Below, one piece after another: positions 23,018 to 30,657 of a stretch of 30,657 nt of DNA. Made by a program: the position numbers and the translations under genes. Source of the DNA: an uncultured Flavobacteriales bacterium. Lineage in GTDB: Bacteria > Bacteroidota > Bacteroidia > Palsa-965. Each line of letters opens with the position of its first letter. Positions within the stretch are counted from its first letter, which is position 1. The notes beneath the pieces are model-generated. The model saw only the letters and a list, made by a program, of their open reading frames with translations, was not told the origin of the DNA and did not search any database. The stretch lies in the NCBI GenBank assembly GCA_946478675.1, contig CAMLEF010000010.1:1-30657 (forward strand). The letters run 5' to 3'.

Positions 23018-24118
23018 CTACTGCAACAAGGTTTTTACGCGGCGTTCGAGCAGTGATCGCTCCGGGTAAATATTAAACGGAAGCATCTGCGTGTGCTTGC
23101 GGATGGCTTCGCTCAGGTTCATGTTTTTCTGTTGCATCACGACGACGCGTCCGCCTTGTTCGTGGTAATGCGCGAGATATTCCTGTTCGGTTTGTCCGGG
23201 CGTGGGCACGACGATCGGGGAGATGCCGAGCGCGGAGAGATCGCAGATGGTGGAATAGCCGGGACGCGAGAGCACGAGGTGTGTGCTGAGCAGCGAATTT
23301 TCCATGTCGGCGTCGGCGAGGTGATCCACCATTTTTACGTGCTGCAGGTTGTGATGCGGCACCGGCGCTCCTTCGGGCGTTCCGCGGATGATGAGCGTTT
23401 CTTCCGTGAATTTCGAGAGCTCTTCCAGCAGCAGGTTTTCGAAGATCGTGCGTTGCGGTTCGGGACCGCTGAGTAAGGCTACGAGCCACCACTTCATCGG
23501 TCGTGAATTCCACGGGCCGGGATCTTCGAAGCGCGTGAGCGAACCGACGTAACGGATGAACGGATTGTTCAGTTCGGTGTGGCCGAGCTCGCCGGATAAA
23601 TTGCGCGGGCCTTCCGTGTCGGGCACCCAGATCTCATCGAAGCGATCGTAATATTTCTTGTGTACGTTGCTGATGAATTTCTCCGCGAACGGTGCTTTCA
23701 CGTGCAGCTGGTGCGTGATGTAGACGTTGTGCGTGCGCGAGGTGCGGCAGGCAAAACGATTGTCGGAAATGATGATGTCGATCGCGTGCTCGTCGACGAT
23801 CTTTTCGATGGCGTGGTGCTCTTCTTTGATGCGCTTGCGGATGCCGGGAAGGCGCAGCGCGAGATGCAAGGCGAGCCGGTCATTCGCAGGATACGTGATG
23901 CCGTAACCGGGAAAGCGCACGATCGGAAGCTCCGGAAATTCTTTTTCGAGAAAAGCGTACGGACGGCCGTCGGCAGCGAGGATCACTTCTGCGCCCTGGC
24001 GAAGGAGCTCTTTGATCACGGGCACACAGCGCGTGGCATGCCCAAGGCCCCATTCGAGCGGGGCTACCAAAACTTTTTTTTTCTTCAGCGTCGACAAGGT
24101 GAATGCAGCAATTGTCAC
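23018..24118 (-). CDS. MurG-like glycosyltransferase (GT-B, GT28-type)
   Basis: 366 aa if started at the GTG at 24118; a TTG at 24097 giving MSTLKKKKVLVAPLEWGLGHATR is also plausible, and no ATG fits. The N-terminal glycine loop VLVAPLEWGLGHATRCVPVIKELLRQGAEV and the C-terminal LVLSRPGYSTICDLSALGISPIVVPTPGQTEQEYLAHYHEQGG (the donor-binding region of MurG-type enzymes) identify the GT-B fold. It would transfer a nucleotide-activated sugar to a lipid or carbohydrate acceptor. No membrane helix is seen; membrane-peripheral location is inferred. It is the last gene of the exporter run, 26 bp after tolC-like stop, so it may be cotranscribed; the functional link is unproven. Confidence 0.85.
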   Translation of the reverse strand: MTIAAFTLSTLKKKKVLVAPLEWGLGHATRCVPVIKELLRQGAEVILAADGRPYAFLEKEFPELPIVRFPGYGITYPANDRLALHLALRLPGIRKRIKEEHHAIEKIVDEHAIDIIISDNRFACRTSRTHNVYITHQLHVKAPFAEKFISNVHKKYYDRFDEIWVPDTEGPRNLSGELGHTELNNPFIRYVGSLTRFEDPGPWNSRPMKWWLVALLSGPEPQRTIFENLLLEELSKFTEETLIIRGTPEGAPVPHHNLQHVKMVDHLADADMENSLLSTHLVLSRPGYSTICDLSALGISPIVVPTPGQTEQEYLAHYHEQGGRVVVMQQKNMNLSEAIRKHTQMLPFNIYPERSLLERRVKTLLQ

Positions 24119-24144
24119 GAATATACGAATCCGTGCGCTTACCG

Positions 24145-25551
24145 TTACGGTTGCAGCATTCCCGCCGACCAATACAGCTGTGCCCTGTTCTTCTGGAATT
24201 TCGATTGCGCTTCGAGCAGGCGGATCTTCGCCGTGATCAGCGACAGCTCACGTGTATTGACGAGAAAAAAAGAGCTCTCGCCGTTTCTGAACCGTTCCTC
24301 TTCCGCATCGCGCAGCAGCTTTGCATTCCGCACCTGTTGCTCCAGCACCACGATCTGTTCGGAATACGCGAGCCAGTTCAGGTGACACGACGCCATCTCA
24401 TTCACAATGCTGCGTTCGCGCTGATCGCGTTCCAGCGTCGTTTGCTGCTGCTTGATTTCCGTCAGCCGCACTTTGCCGCGTTCTTTTCGCAGGAATAACG
24501 GGAAGCTGAACGAAAAACCGAGCTTGTAATTGTTCGTGTAATACTCCTGCGAGCCGGCATCAGAAAGATCGGCCGGATTTTTAGTGAGCACGTTGTAGCG
24601 GAGATTCGCTTTGGGCTTGAGCTGGTCGCGCTGGTATTTTTCCTCGATGGAAAGCTGCTCGTTTTTCAGATCGAGCTTCAGCAGATCGGGATGAAATTGC
24701 CGCGCGGCATTCACGAGCGATTGCAAACTGTCGGAGGACAACTGCTGAATGAAAATCGTTTCACCGGGAACAACGGAAGCCGGAAGCTCAACCGGTTGTC
24801 CTTCGGAATTCCAGAGATAAAGCGAAAGGCGCAGGCGGCTGTTTTCGAAATCCTGCTTTCCCTGGCTGTACAGCACTTCACGTTCCTGCATCGCGATGAG
24901 CGCTTCGAGCGTATCTATCGCCGGAACATCGCCCTGCAGGAAACGCAGCTTCACCGCCTCGAAACGTTCCGCCGACAAACGGTACGCATCGCCGAGCAGC
25001 TCCTGCCGGTGAAAGAAATAATACCAGTCCCAGTATTCTTTCGCCGCATCGAACAGCAGCTTGTTGATCGTCTTTACTTTTTCCGCCTCCGCCATCGCAG
25101 GCAACAGCTGCGCCTGGCGAATCGTGTTGCGTCGCTCATCGATCCACAATCCCTGTCCGAGCGGAACGCTGATGCCGGCGTACCACAATCCTTTCGAAGG
25201 CGTCGCATCTTCCGGGTTGACGTTTTGTCCCGCGTTATTCTCGTAACCGATTTTCAGATCCGTTCCCCACCACACGGGAACACTCAGGCTGTGGTCCCAC
25301 ATGCTGAAATATTCCTGGCCCGAAAGCACTTTGCCGTTGTAATCACTCTGCAGTTTCGGGTCGAGAAATCCTTTCGCGATGCGCAGCTCTTCTTTCGCGG
25401 CGTCGGAAAGCAATGCCGCTTGTTGTGCCACGGGATGATGCGCAAGAACCATCCGGAAGAGATCGTCGGTACGCAGCACGCGCGCCGTGTCGGTTGCGGA
25501 AACCTGCAGCGCAAAAAACAGGAAGCAAAAAGAAGTCAGCAGCTTTTTCAT
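24145..25551 (-). CDS. TolC-family outer-membrane efflux channel
   Basis: 468 aa from the ATG at 25551, which opens a signal peptide (MKKLLTSFCFLFFALQVSATD); longer in-frame starts have no support. The mature part has the long, Gln/Glu/Leu-rich helices of the family in two repeats (AKEELRIAKGFLDPKLQ, RFEAVKLRFLQGDVPAIDTLEALIAMQEREV; then LSIEEKYQRDQLKPKANLRYN, RNAKLLRDAEEERFRNGESSFFLVNTRELSLITAKIRLLEAQ). TolC trimers form the exit duct of type I secretion and efflux systems. The ATG overlaps the stop of the HlyD-type gene (ATGA), so these are translationally coupled and most likely partners. Confidence 0.92.
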   Translation of the reverse strand: MKKLLTSFCFLFFALQVSATDTARVLRTDDLFRMVLAHHPVAQQAALLSDAAKEELRIAKGFLDPKLQSDYNGKVLSGQEYFSMWDHSLSVPVWWGTDLKIGYENNAGQNVNPEDATPSKGLWYAGISVPLGQGLWIDERRNTIRQAQLLPAMAEAEKVKTINKLLFDAAKEYWDWYYFFHRQELLGDAYRLSAERFEAVKLRFLQGDVPAIDTLEALIAMQEREVLYSQGKQDFENSRLRLSLYLWNSEGQPVELPASVVPGETIFIQQLSSDSLQSLVNAARQFHPDLLKLDLKNEQLSIEEKYQRDQLKPKANLRYNVLTKNPADLSDAGSQEYYTNNYKLGFSFSFPLFLRKERGKVRLTEIKQQQTTLERDQRERSIVNEMASCHLNWLAYSEQIVVLEQQVRNAKLLRDAEEERFRNGESSFFLVNTRELSLITAKIRLLEAQSKFQKNRAQLYWSAGMLQP

Positions 25552-26864
25552 TTTTCTTTCGATGAGGAAGAAACCGTTTCGGTGCCGGTGTAATCGGGCG
25601 GAAAGCCGTTGAGCTGTCGCCAGAGCTCGTACCAGATGGGAACGTCTTTCAGCAGCATCCAGCCGCGCACGCCGCTGCCGACGCGCAATTGCCCGGGCCA
25701 CGGTTTGCTGTTTTTATCAGGAACGATGAGCAAACGGTATTTCCCTTTCGTGTCGATGTTGTCGATGACCGCCACTTCTCCGCCGAACGTGCCGAAGCTG
25801 TAACCGGGCCAGCCGGAGAAAACGAGCGCGGGCCATCCGTCGAATTGCAGGCGCACGTGTTGTCCTTTCTGCAGCAGCGGCATGTCCATAGCGTCGACAT
25901 ACAGCTCTGCTGCCAGCTCGGGCGCTGCGGGCATGATGCTCGCGATCACGTCACCTTCCTTCACGGTTTCGCCGACGCCCTGCACTTTCGCCTGCACCAC
26001 GTAACCATCCTGCGGCGCGGTGATGAAGTAGAAACCCTTGCGGATGTACGTGTTCATGTAATCGTTGTTCATCTTCGCGATCTCGCCTTCCGTTTCGAAG
26101 AGGTACGAAAGTGCGCTGTTGAGCTCCGATTCCGCTTTGGAAATTTTATCGATGTATTCGGCTTCGATGGCGCTGAGCTCGATGCGCGCGTTCAGCACTT
26201 CGTTGCGGCTCGCCAGCAGCTTGTTCTCCGAGCTGATCCGTTTTGCATTCGACTCCTGCTGCTTCATGCGGCGGCGTTCGTAATCGGTTTGCGCGATGAG
26301 GCCTTTGCGGAACAGCGAATCGGCGCGGCGCTGCTGGTCGGAAGAAATTGCGTAGTCGGCCTGCGCGGCGATGACATCAGAACTGTCGCTGGTCACTTTC
26401 AGCTGCGACTGGTAAAGCTTGTTGCGCGTCTTCTGCAGGCTGAGCTGCTGTGCGCGTTGCAACGCATCGATCTGCTTGCTCAGCGCTTTTACTTTTTCTT
26501 CGACGGAGCTGCGCGATCCTTTCTTCGCGTCGATCTGTTCCTGCAGTCGGCCCAGCAGGTTCGTGTCGAGAAATTTTTCTTTCACTTCCGATAAACGAAC
26601 GATCGTGTCGCCTTTCGAGACGAACTGTCCTTCGGTCACGAACCATTCTTCGATGCGCCCGGCGATGATCGATTGCAATTCCTGCGGACGATCCTGCGGG
26701 CGGAACGTGGTGAGCCTTCCCGTCGACGAAATGTTCTGCGTCCACGGAAGGAACAGCGCCGCCGCGAGCAGCAGGAACAAAACGGCGGCGATGCGGGAGA
26801 GCCTGCGCGCCAGCTTCGGATCGCTGACGAGGCGTGTGGCATTGGTGGGAAAATCTTCTTTCAT
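25548..26864 (-). CDS. HlyD-family periplasmic adaptor (membrane fusion protein)
   Basis: 438 aa. One membrane helix near the N-terminus (about 22-42, IAAVLFLLLAAALFLPW) places the rest in the periplasm. A biotinyl-lipoyl-like half (ELQSIIAGRIEEWFVTEGQFVSKGDTIVRLSEV) is followed by a long coiled coil (about 105-260) and the second half-motif (FITAPQDGYVVQAKVQGVGETVKEGDVIASIMP), then a beta-barrel domain. It would bridge the ABC exporter to TolC. Its ATG overlaps the ABC gene stop (ATGA), and its own stop overlaps the TolC start. Size and order resemble type I secretion adaptors more than RND adaptors. Confidence 0.92.
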   Translation of the reverse strand: MKEDFPTNATRLVSDPKLARRLSRIAAVLFLLLAAALFLPWTQNISSTGRLTTFRPQDRPQELQSIIAGRIEEWFVTEGQFVSKGDTIVRLSEVKEKFLDTNLLGRLQEQIDAKKGSRSSVEEKVKALSKQIDALQRAQQLSLQKTRNKLYQSQLKVTSDSSDVIAAQADYAISSDQQRRADSLFRKGLIAQTDYERRRMKQQESNAKRISSENKLLASRNEVLNARIELSAIEAEYIDKISKAESELNSALSYLFETEGEIAKMNNDYMNTYIRKGFYFITAPQDGYVVQAKVQGVGETVKEGDVIASIMPAAPELAAELYVDAMDMPLLQKGQHVRLQFDGWPALVFSGWPGYSFGTFGGEVAVIDNIDTKGKYRLLIVPDKNSKPWPGQLRVGSGVRGWMLLKDVPIWYELWRQLNGFPPDYTGTETVSSSSKEK

Positions 26865-28996
26865 CGGAACGTGGAATAAGTTTGCAGCACTTCACGCAGC
26901 GCAGGATGTTGCCGTATGAGCTCCGGCTGTCCTGCAGCGACGATCTTTCCGTCATCCAGTAATACCACGCGATCCGCCTGCAGCAACAGCTCTTCCTGGT
27001 TGGAGACGAAAACGAGCGCTGCATTGTTTTCTTTTACCATGCGGAACAATGATGCCGCCATCCGCAGCTTCTCCGTGCGCGTGAGGCCGAAGAGAAAGTT
27101 GTCGAGCAGGACGAGCTTCGGTTTCGCGACGATGCAGCGGGCGAACAAAATTTTGCGCGCGATACTTCCCGGCAGGTATTGGTCGCCGGCAACGAGCGGC
27201 GTGTTCCAGCCCTGCGGTAATTCATTGATGAAACTGTCGAGGCCGGCAACCGTCGCGGCTTGTATCACTTCCTGCAAACGAATGCCGGGACGACCGAGCG
27301 TGATGTTTTCCAGCAGCGTTCCGTCGTACAATTCATCCGTCGATGTTACGTGACCGATCTCCGGCAGCAGCGTGCGGCGATCGATGTTCATCAGCGGAAG
27401 ACCGTTGACGGTGAAGCTTCCTGATTGATAGTCTATCGCGCCGAGCAATAAACGCACAAGCGAAGTTTTTCCCGAGCCTTCCGGGCCCGCAATGCAAATG
27501 GATTCGCCCGGCTGCACATGCAGCGAAATATGATCGAGGACCGGCCGCTGCTGATCCGATTGTTGCACGGTAACGTCCGTGAGTTTCAGCTCGAGCCCGC
27601 CCGATGGCAGTGCGGGAAGCGGAAGTGTGCCGTTACGATCTGCAGGAACGTCGAGCAGCTGGCTGACTTTATCGATGCCCGACAGCAGGTCGTAAATCGT
27701 GTCGAGCTTTTGCATCACCTTTTCGACGGCGCCCACGATGAGAATGATCATGATCTCCGCAGCGACGAATTGCCCGAGGCTGATCTTGTTATCGACGACG
27801 AGCCAGCACCCCACGCCGAGCAGCAGGCCGGTGATGATCGTTTTGTAAAGCACAAAGGAGAAATACTGCAGCGACAAGACCCGGAAATGTTTTTTTCGCG
27901 CAAGCAGATAATGGCTGACGTAATGATCGGTTTTCTCATCGATGAAGCGGCTGCTGTCGGTGTGCTTGAACGTGAGCAGCGTTCCCGCGATCTCTTCCAG
28001 CCATTGCACGACTTTGTATTTGTACTTCGATTCTTTCACGCTCGTTGACAATCCGCGCGGTCCTGAAATGCGGAGCACAACGGCCAGCAGCAACAGCAGC
28101 AGCAATCCCGGAAGAATAAAAACCGGGTGATACACGGAGATCAGCAGGAGCCCGAACACGATCTGTAATGCCGCGGCAGAAAATTCGAGCAGCAGCACCG
28201 AGGTCCCTTTCTGGATCGTCATCACGTCGAAGAAACGGTTCACCAGCTCGCGCGGATTTTGTCCGTGAAGCGCTTTGACCTGCATCTTCGGCAACCGCGA
28301 CGAGACACGAAATGCGTGATCGACAAAAATCCGCTGCTGCAGGTGCTCCACGATGTACAGCTGCATGTATTGCAGTCCGCCGTTGATGAGCAGCCCCAGC
28401 ACGATCAGCGTGATGAGCACCACCACCGACGTCACGATCTGTCCGCTGGAAATATAGCTGACGATGCTCTGCACACCGAGCGGAAGGGAAAGCCCGATCA
28501 CGCCGACGATGATCGCATAAATGAAAATGTGCCCGATGCTTCCCGAATGGAAACGCAGCAGCAAAGCGAGCTTCCGCAATAACAACCAACTGCCGGAAGG
28601 TTGCTCGCCTGCTGCTGCGGCATCCGGTAATTTCAGGAAAGAATAAGCGATGATTTTTCCGTCGGCATCTTTCAGCCAATGCTCCGGTGTGTCGTGCTGC
28701 TGTTTTTTATCCGCTGCAAAAACAACCGGGCGCAGCTGTTGTTCCTCTGATGAAAACACGAGTAACGGATGCCCGAGCTCGTCCGCCAGCGTTTTCAGCT
28801 CTTCAAAAGAAAGCGCATGAAGCCTGGTGTACAAACCGGTTTCCTCTGCGAATTGCCGCACGATGCGGTCGGCTGTTTCGGCAGATACGACGGCAGGATC
28901 ATCGGAGAACGCGCCGCGTTCCGGCAGCACCGGCGCATGAAAATGTTGCGCGAGCTGCAGGAAGGCGCGTTGAAAGTTGCGGGGCCAACTGGTCAT
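26861..28996 (-). CDS. ABC exporter (fused permease and ATPase) with degenerate nucleotide-binding domain
   Basis: 711 aa. Residues 1-135 are a soluble N-terminal part, possibly a C39-like remnant as in HlyB (inference). Membrane helices span about 155-425 (IGHIFIYAIIVGVIGLSLPLG, VVVLITLIVLGLLI, FILPGLLLLLLLAVVL, ITGLLLGVGCWLVV). In the ATPase domain Walker A is intact (GPEGSGKTS, 504-512), but other motifs are lost. The Q-loop Gln is replaced near Ser 552; the LSGGQ signature reads LPGSI (608-612); the Walker B catalytic Glu is Asn (LVLLDN, N633); and the H-loop His is Asn (FVSNQ, N666). ATP binding is plausible, normal hydrolysis is not. It is translationally coupled to the HlyD-type gene and starts 11 bp after the DUF6671 gene. 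Confidence 0.9.
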   Translation of the reverse strand: MTSWPRNFQRAFLQLAQHFHAPVLPERGAFSDDPAVVSAETADRIVRQFAEETGLYTRLHALSFEELKTLADELGHPLLVFSSEEQQLRPVVFAADKKQQHDTPEHWLKDADGKIIAYSFLKLPDAAAAGEQPSGSWLLLRKLALLLRFHSGSIGHIFIYAIIVGVIGLSLPLGVQSIVSYISSGQIVTSVVVLITLIVLGLLINGGLQYMQLYIVEHLQQRIFVDHAFRVSSRLPKMQVKALHGQNPRELVNRFFDVMTIQKGTSVLLLEFSAAALQIVFGLLLISVYHPVFILPGLLLLLLLAVVLRISGPRGLSTSVKESKYKYKVVQWLEEIAGTLLTFKHTDSSRFIDEKTDHYVSHYLLARKKHFRVLSLQYFSFVLYKTIITGLLLGVGCWLVVDNKISLGQFVAAEIMIILIVGAVEKVMQKLDTIYDLLSGIDKVSQLLDVPADRNGTLPLPALPSGGLELKLTDVTVQQSDQQRPVLDHISLHVQPGESICIAGPEGSGKTSLVRLLLGAIDYQSGSFTVNGLPLMNIDRRTLLPEIGHVTSTDELYDGTLLENITLGRPGIRLQEVIQAATVAGLDSFINELPQGWNTPLVAGDQYLPGSIARKILFARCIVAKPKLVLLDNFLFGLTRTEKLRMAASLFRMVKENNAALVFVSNQEELLLQADRVVLLDDGKIVAAGQPELIRQHPALREVLQTYSTFR

Positions 28997-29007
28997 GTGG
29001 GAATGCT

Positions 29008-29865
29008 TCAGGGGTTACAGTGATCGCAGTGCATCGGGTCGGCGAACAGCAGGTTATGCGTGTTGCCTTTGCCGACCGTGCAGCCGCATTTTTTGCAGGA
29101 GAAGAGATGCGACTTCGCCAGCTTCGTGGGCATGTGGCATTGCGAGCAGGGCAGGCCGTATTGTGTTTCGGTGATCTCGAAGCCCGGCCAGCCGCACGAA
29201 GGACAAGGCGTGTTGAGCTTGCGGAGCAGGTGCTCGGTCGCTTTGCCGATGTTCGCCATGCGCTGCTCGTTGCAGAAGGCGCGCAGGTCCGTTTCCAGTT
29301 CTACTTCACCGGTAGTAGACACCGAGAAGAAGTGGCGCATGATTCGTCGAAGTGCCGGGATGGAGCGGATGCCTTTGAGAAAGATCGGGCGCGAGCCGGT
29401 GTAGGTTTTCGCGACCAGCGCATTTCGCTCGAGGTCTTTGTTCACCGCGAAGGCGATCGCATCTTCCGGCGTGCGGATCACTTGCCGTTCGGCGGTCGTT
29501 TCCATCGAGTGATGCGTGCCGGCGATCTCGATGTCGTTCAGGTCGTCGACGAGCACGACGATTTCGCTGTTGACCGTCAGGATCGGCGCGTCGGGATGAG
29601 GGTTGAACGATCCTTCGCTGGCAACGAAGAGCGTTTGATCCGGGAAACGTTTTCGTGCGGCTTCGATCTTGCGCAGCGCCGTTTGATAAGCGCTTTCGGT
29701 GCGCGGCACATCGCCGGTAAACGTGCCGAACTGGTCCGTGTCGATCCCGGTGGCGGTGATCACGCGTATCCCGAGCTCCGCTTCGAGCAACGGTGCGATC
29801 ACTTTTTCTTTGCCGTGCATCGAGGCGAGCACCGCCGTTCTTCCCTGGAAGAAGTTGCCCACCAT
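29008..29865 (-). CDS. DUF6671-family protein with C-terminal zinc ribbons
   Basis: 285 aa from the ATG at 29865 (MVGNFFQGRTAVLASMHGKEKVIAPLLE); an ATG at 29919 would overlap the isocitrate dehydrogenase gene by 41 bp and adds residues that look unconserved. The N-terminal 210 or so residues form an alpha/beta domain of unknown function (ITATGIDTDQFGTFTG, LFVASEGSFNPHPDAPILTVNSEIVVLVD). The C-terminus has four C-x2-C pairs (CPSC, CSQC, CKKC, CDHC), suggesting two zinc ribbons. The family is common but uncharacterised. It sits 13 bp after the isocitrate dehydrogenase gene and 11 bp before the ABC exporter gene. Confidence 0.82.
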   Translation of the reverse strand: MVGNFFQGRTAVLASMHGKEKVIAPLLEAELGIRVITATGIDTDQFGTFTGDVPRTESAYQTALRKIEAARKRFPDQTLFVASEGSFNPHPDAPILTVNSEIVVLVDDLNDIEIAGTHHSMETTAERQVIRTPEDAIAFAVNKDLERNALVAKTYTGSRPIFLKGIRSIPALRRIMRHFFSVSTTGEVELETDLRAFCNEQRMANIGKATEHLLRKLNTPCPSCGWPGFEITETQYGLPCSQCHMPTKLAKSHLFSCKKCGCTVGKGNTHNLLFADPMHCDHCNP

Positions 29866-29878
29866 GTTCACCTTCGTT

Positions 29879-30657
29879 TTATTGGCCCTGTGCAAGGGAG
29901 TAGGATTTTTTACCGTCATAGCTCATGAGGATTTCGATGGAACATAATTTGAATTGTCCGGCGACCATGAAGGCCAGCGTCAGCAGCTCGTCCTGGCGGA
30001 GCACCGCGTCGTCTGTTTTTTCCAGTCGCACCCGGTATTGATTGATGCATTCGGTGAACACCGATCCGGTTGGCCAGACCTGCGTGCCGCGGTTGCTGAT
30101 CGTCACCAGGCGAAGATTGGAAGGTGTGTCGCGCTGGAATTTTTCCGCTACTTCGCCAGGCTGCAAGGTGGACTCGATGAAGAAATCCGCACCGTTGATC
30201 TCGCCGGTGTTGTGATGCGCCGTCATCATTTTGTGCTGCTTCAGCGCGGCTGGTTTTTGCAGCACCGGTGCGGGGGCTTGATCCGGTTGAGCTGCGGGAT
30301 TTTCGCGATGCTTGCCGAGGTTCGCAATGATGGCATTTGCGAATTCGCGCGTGCCGACCGCTTTTCCCCCGGGAATATCGGCGGTGTGGATGCCTTGCTC
30401 CAGCGTGTAGTAGAGCGCGTTTTCAATGCTCGCAGCTTCGTTGACAAAGCCGATGTGACGAAGCATCATGCAGCTGCTCAGCAGGAGCGCCGTCGGGTTC
30501 GCCTTGTTCTGCCCGGTAATGTCGGGCGCCGTTCCGTGCACCGCTTCGAAGATCGAGACGTGATCGCCGATGTTCGCGGAAGGTGCGAAACCGAGACCGC
30601 CCACCAGTCCTGCGCAGAGGTCGGAGACGATATCACCCTGCAGGTTCGGCAGCACGA
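29879..30657 (-). CDS. icd: NADP-dependent isocitrate dehydrogenase, C-terminal part (N-terminus beyond the window)
   Basis: About 259 residues are visible; the frame runs off the end, so the first residue shown (GTG) is internal. [29 protein letters not shown] and [27 protein letters not shown] are the nucleotide-binding and dimer motifs of isocitrate/isopropylmalate dehydrogenases; [21 protein letters not shown] completes the core. A C-terminal extension of about 130 residues ([34 protein letters not shown]) is like that of the Thermus-type enzyme, which distinguishes it from isopropylmalate dehydrogenase and from E. coli Icd. It catalyses oxidative decarboxylation of isocitrate to 2-oxoglutarate in the TCA cycle. 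It is the most upstream gene visible in the exporter run. Confidence 0.88.
   Translation of the reverse strand, partial: VLPNLQGDIVSDLCAGLVGGLGFAPSANIGDHVSIFEAVHGTAPDITGQNKANPTALLLSSCMMLRHIGFVNEAASIENALYYTLEQGIHTADIPGGKAVGTREFANAIIANLGKHRENPAAQPDQAPAPVLQKPAALKQHKMMTAHHNTGEINGADFFIESTLQPGEVAEKFQRDTPSNLRLVTISNRGTQVWPTGSVFTECINQYRVRLEKTDDAVLRQDELLTLAFMVAGQFKLCSIEILMSYDGKKSYSLAQGQ

Noticed and set aside
24119..24144. A separate promoter for the glycosyltransferase gene.
   Set aside because: Only 26 bp separate it from the TolC gene and no TAnnTTTG is present; readthrough is simpler.

Overview
The window is chromosomal DNA from a member of the Bacteroidota with fairly high GC; nothing visible fixes a class or genus. 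The phylum call rests on several signs. Two proteins end in type IX secretion (Por) sorting domains. There is an OmpA lipoprotein with the TPR / beta-propeller / regulatory-domain / OmpA order of PorE, and a TonB-plug protein carrying a carboxypeptidase-like regulatory domain. TAnnTTTG promoter elements lie in front of several genes, and purine-rich Shine-Dalgarno sites are largely absent. There are no rRNA or tRNA genes, no CRISPR array and no phage.

Layout. 1-739 (+): 3' part of an alpha/beta hydrolase-like gene. 836-3558 (-): PorE-like lipoprotein and queE. 3590-4507: a REP-associated transposase (RAYT) gene between two inverted, two-part palindromes, with a short degenerate repeat array. 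4592-9184 (-): an M20 amidohydrolase and, 6 bp upstream of it, a large outer-membrane protein (degenerate peptidase-like domain, TolB-like propeller, BamA-like barrel). 9461-10102 (+): a glyoxalase II-like metallo-beta-lactamase-fold hydrolase. 10194-13839 (-): a translationally coupled FIST sensor / three-PAS histidine kinase / single-domain response regulator operon, followed by a STAS/SEC14-like gene. 14583-18619: a Cys-rich secreted protein (-), a barrel-less TonB-plug protein (+) and an M13 peptidase (+). 18687-20108 (-): two envelope proteins of unknown function. 20268-22703 (+): a PhoR-like kinase and an M43 protease with a sorting domain. 23018-30657 (-): a tightly packed run of NADP isocitrate dehydrogenase (cut by the window end), a DUF6671 zinc-ribbon protein, an ABC exporter, an HlyD adaptor, a TolC channel and a MurG-like glycosyltransferase.

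How it fits together. Much of the region concerns the cell envelope and secretion. The PorE-like protein and the two sorting-domain proteins point to a functional type IX system elsewhere in the genome. The ABC-HlyD-TolC genes overlap by ATGA and form a complete type I-like export complex, but the ATPase domain has lost nearly all motifs needed for ATP hydrolysis and no substrate is encoded beside it.

The best leads are the RAYT/REP unit (3590-4507), the degenerate-ATPase exporter (24145-28996), the degenerate peptidase/TolB/barrel protein (5816-9184), the orphan TonB plug (15500-16384) and the 45-bp nested heptamer repeat (22779-23014). All four convergent gene junctions are closed by palindromes, each of unrelated sequence.
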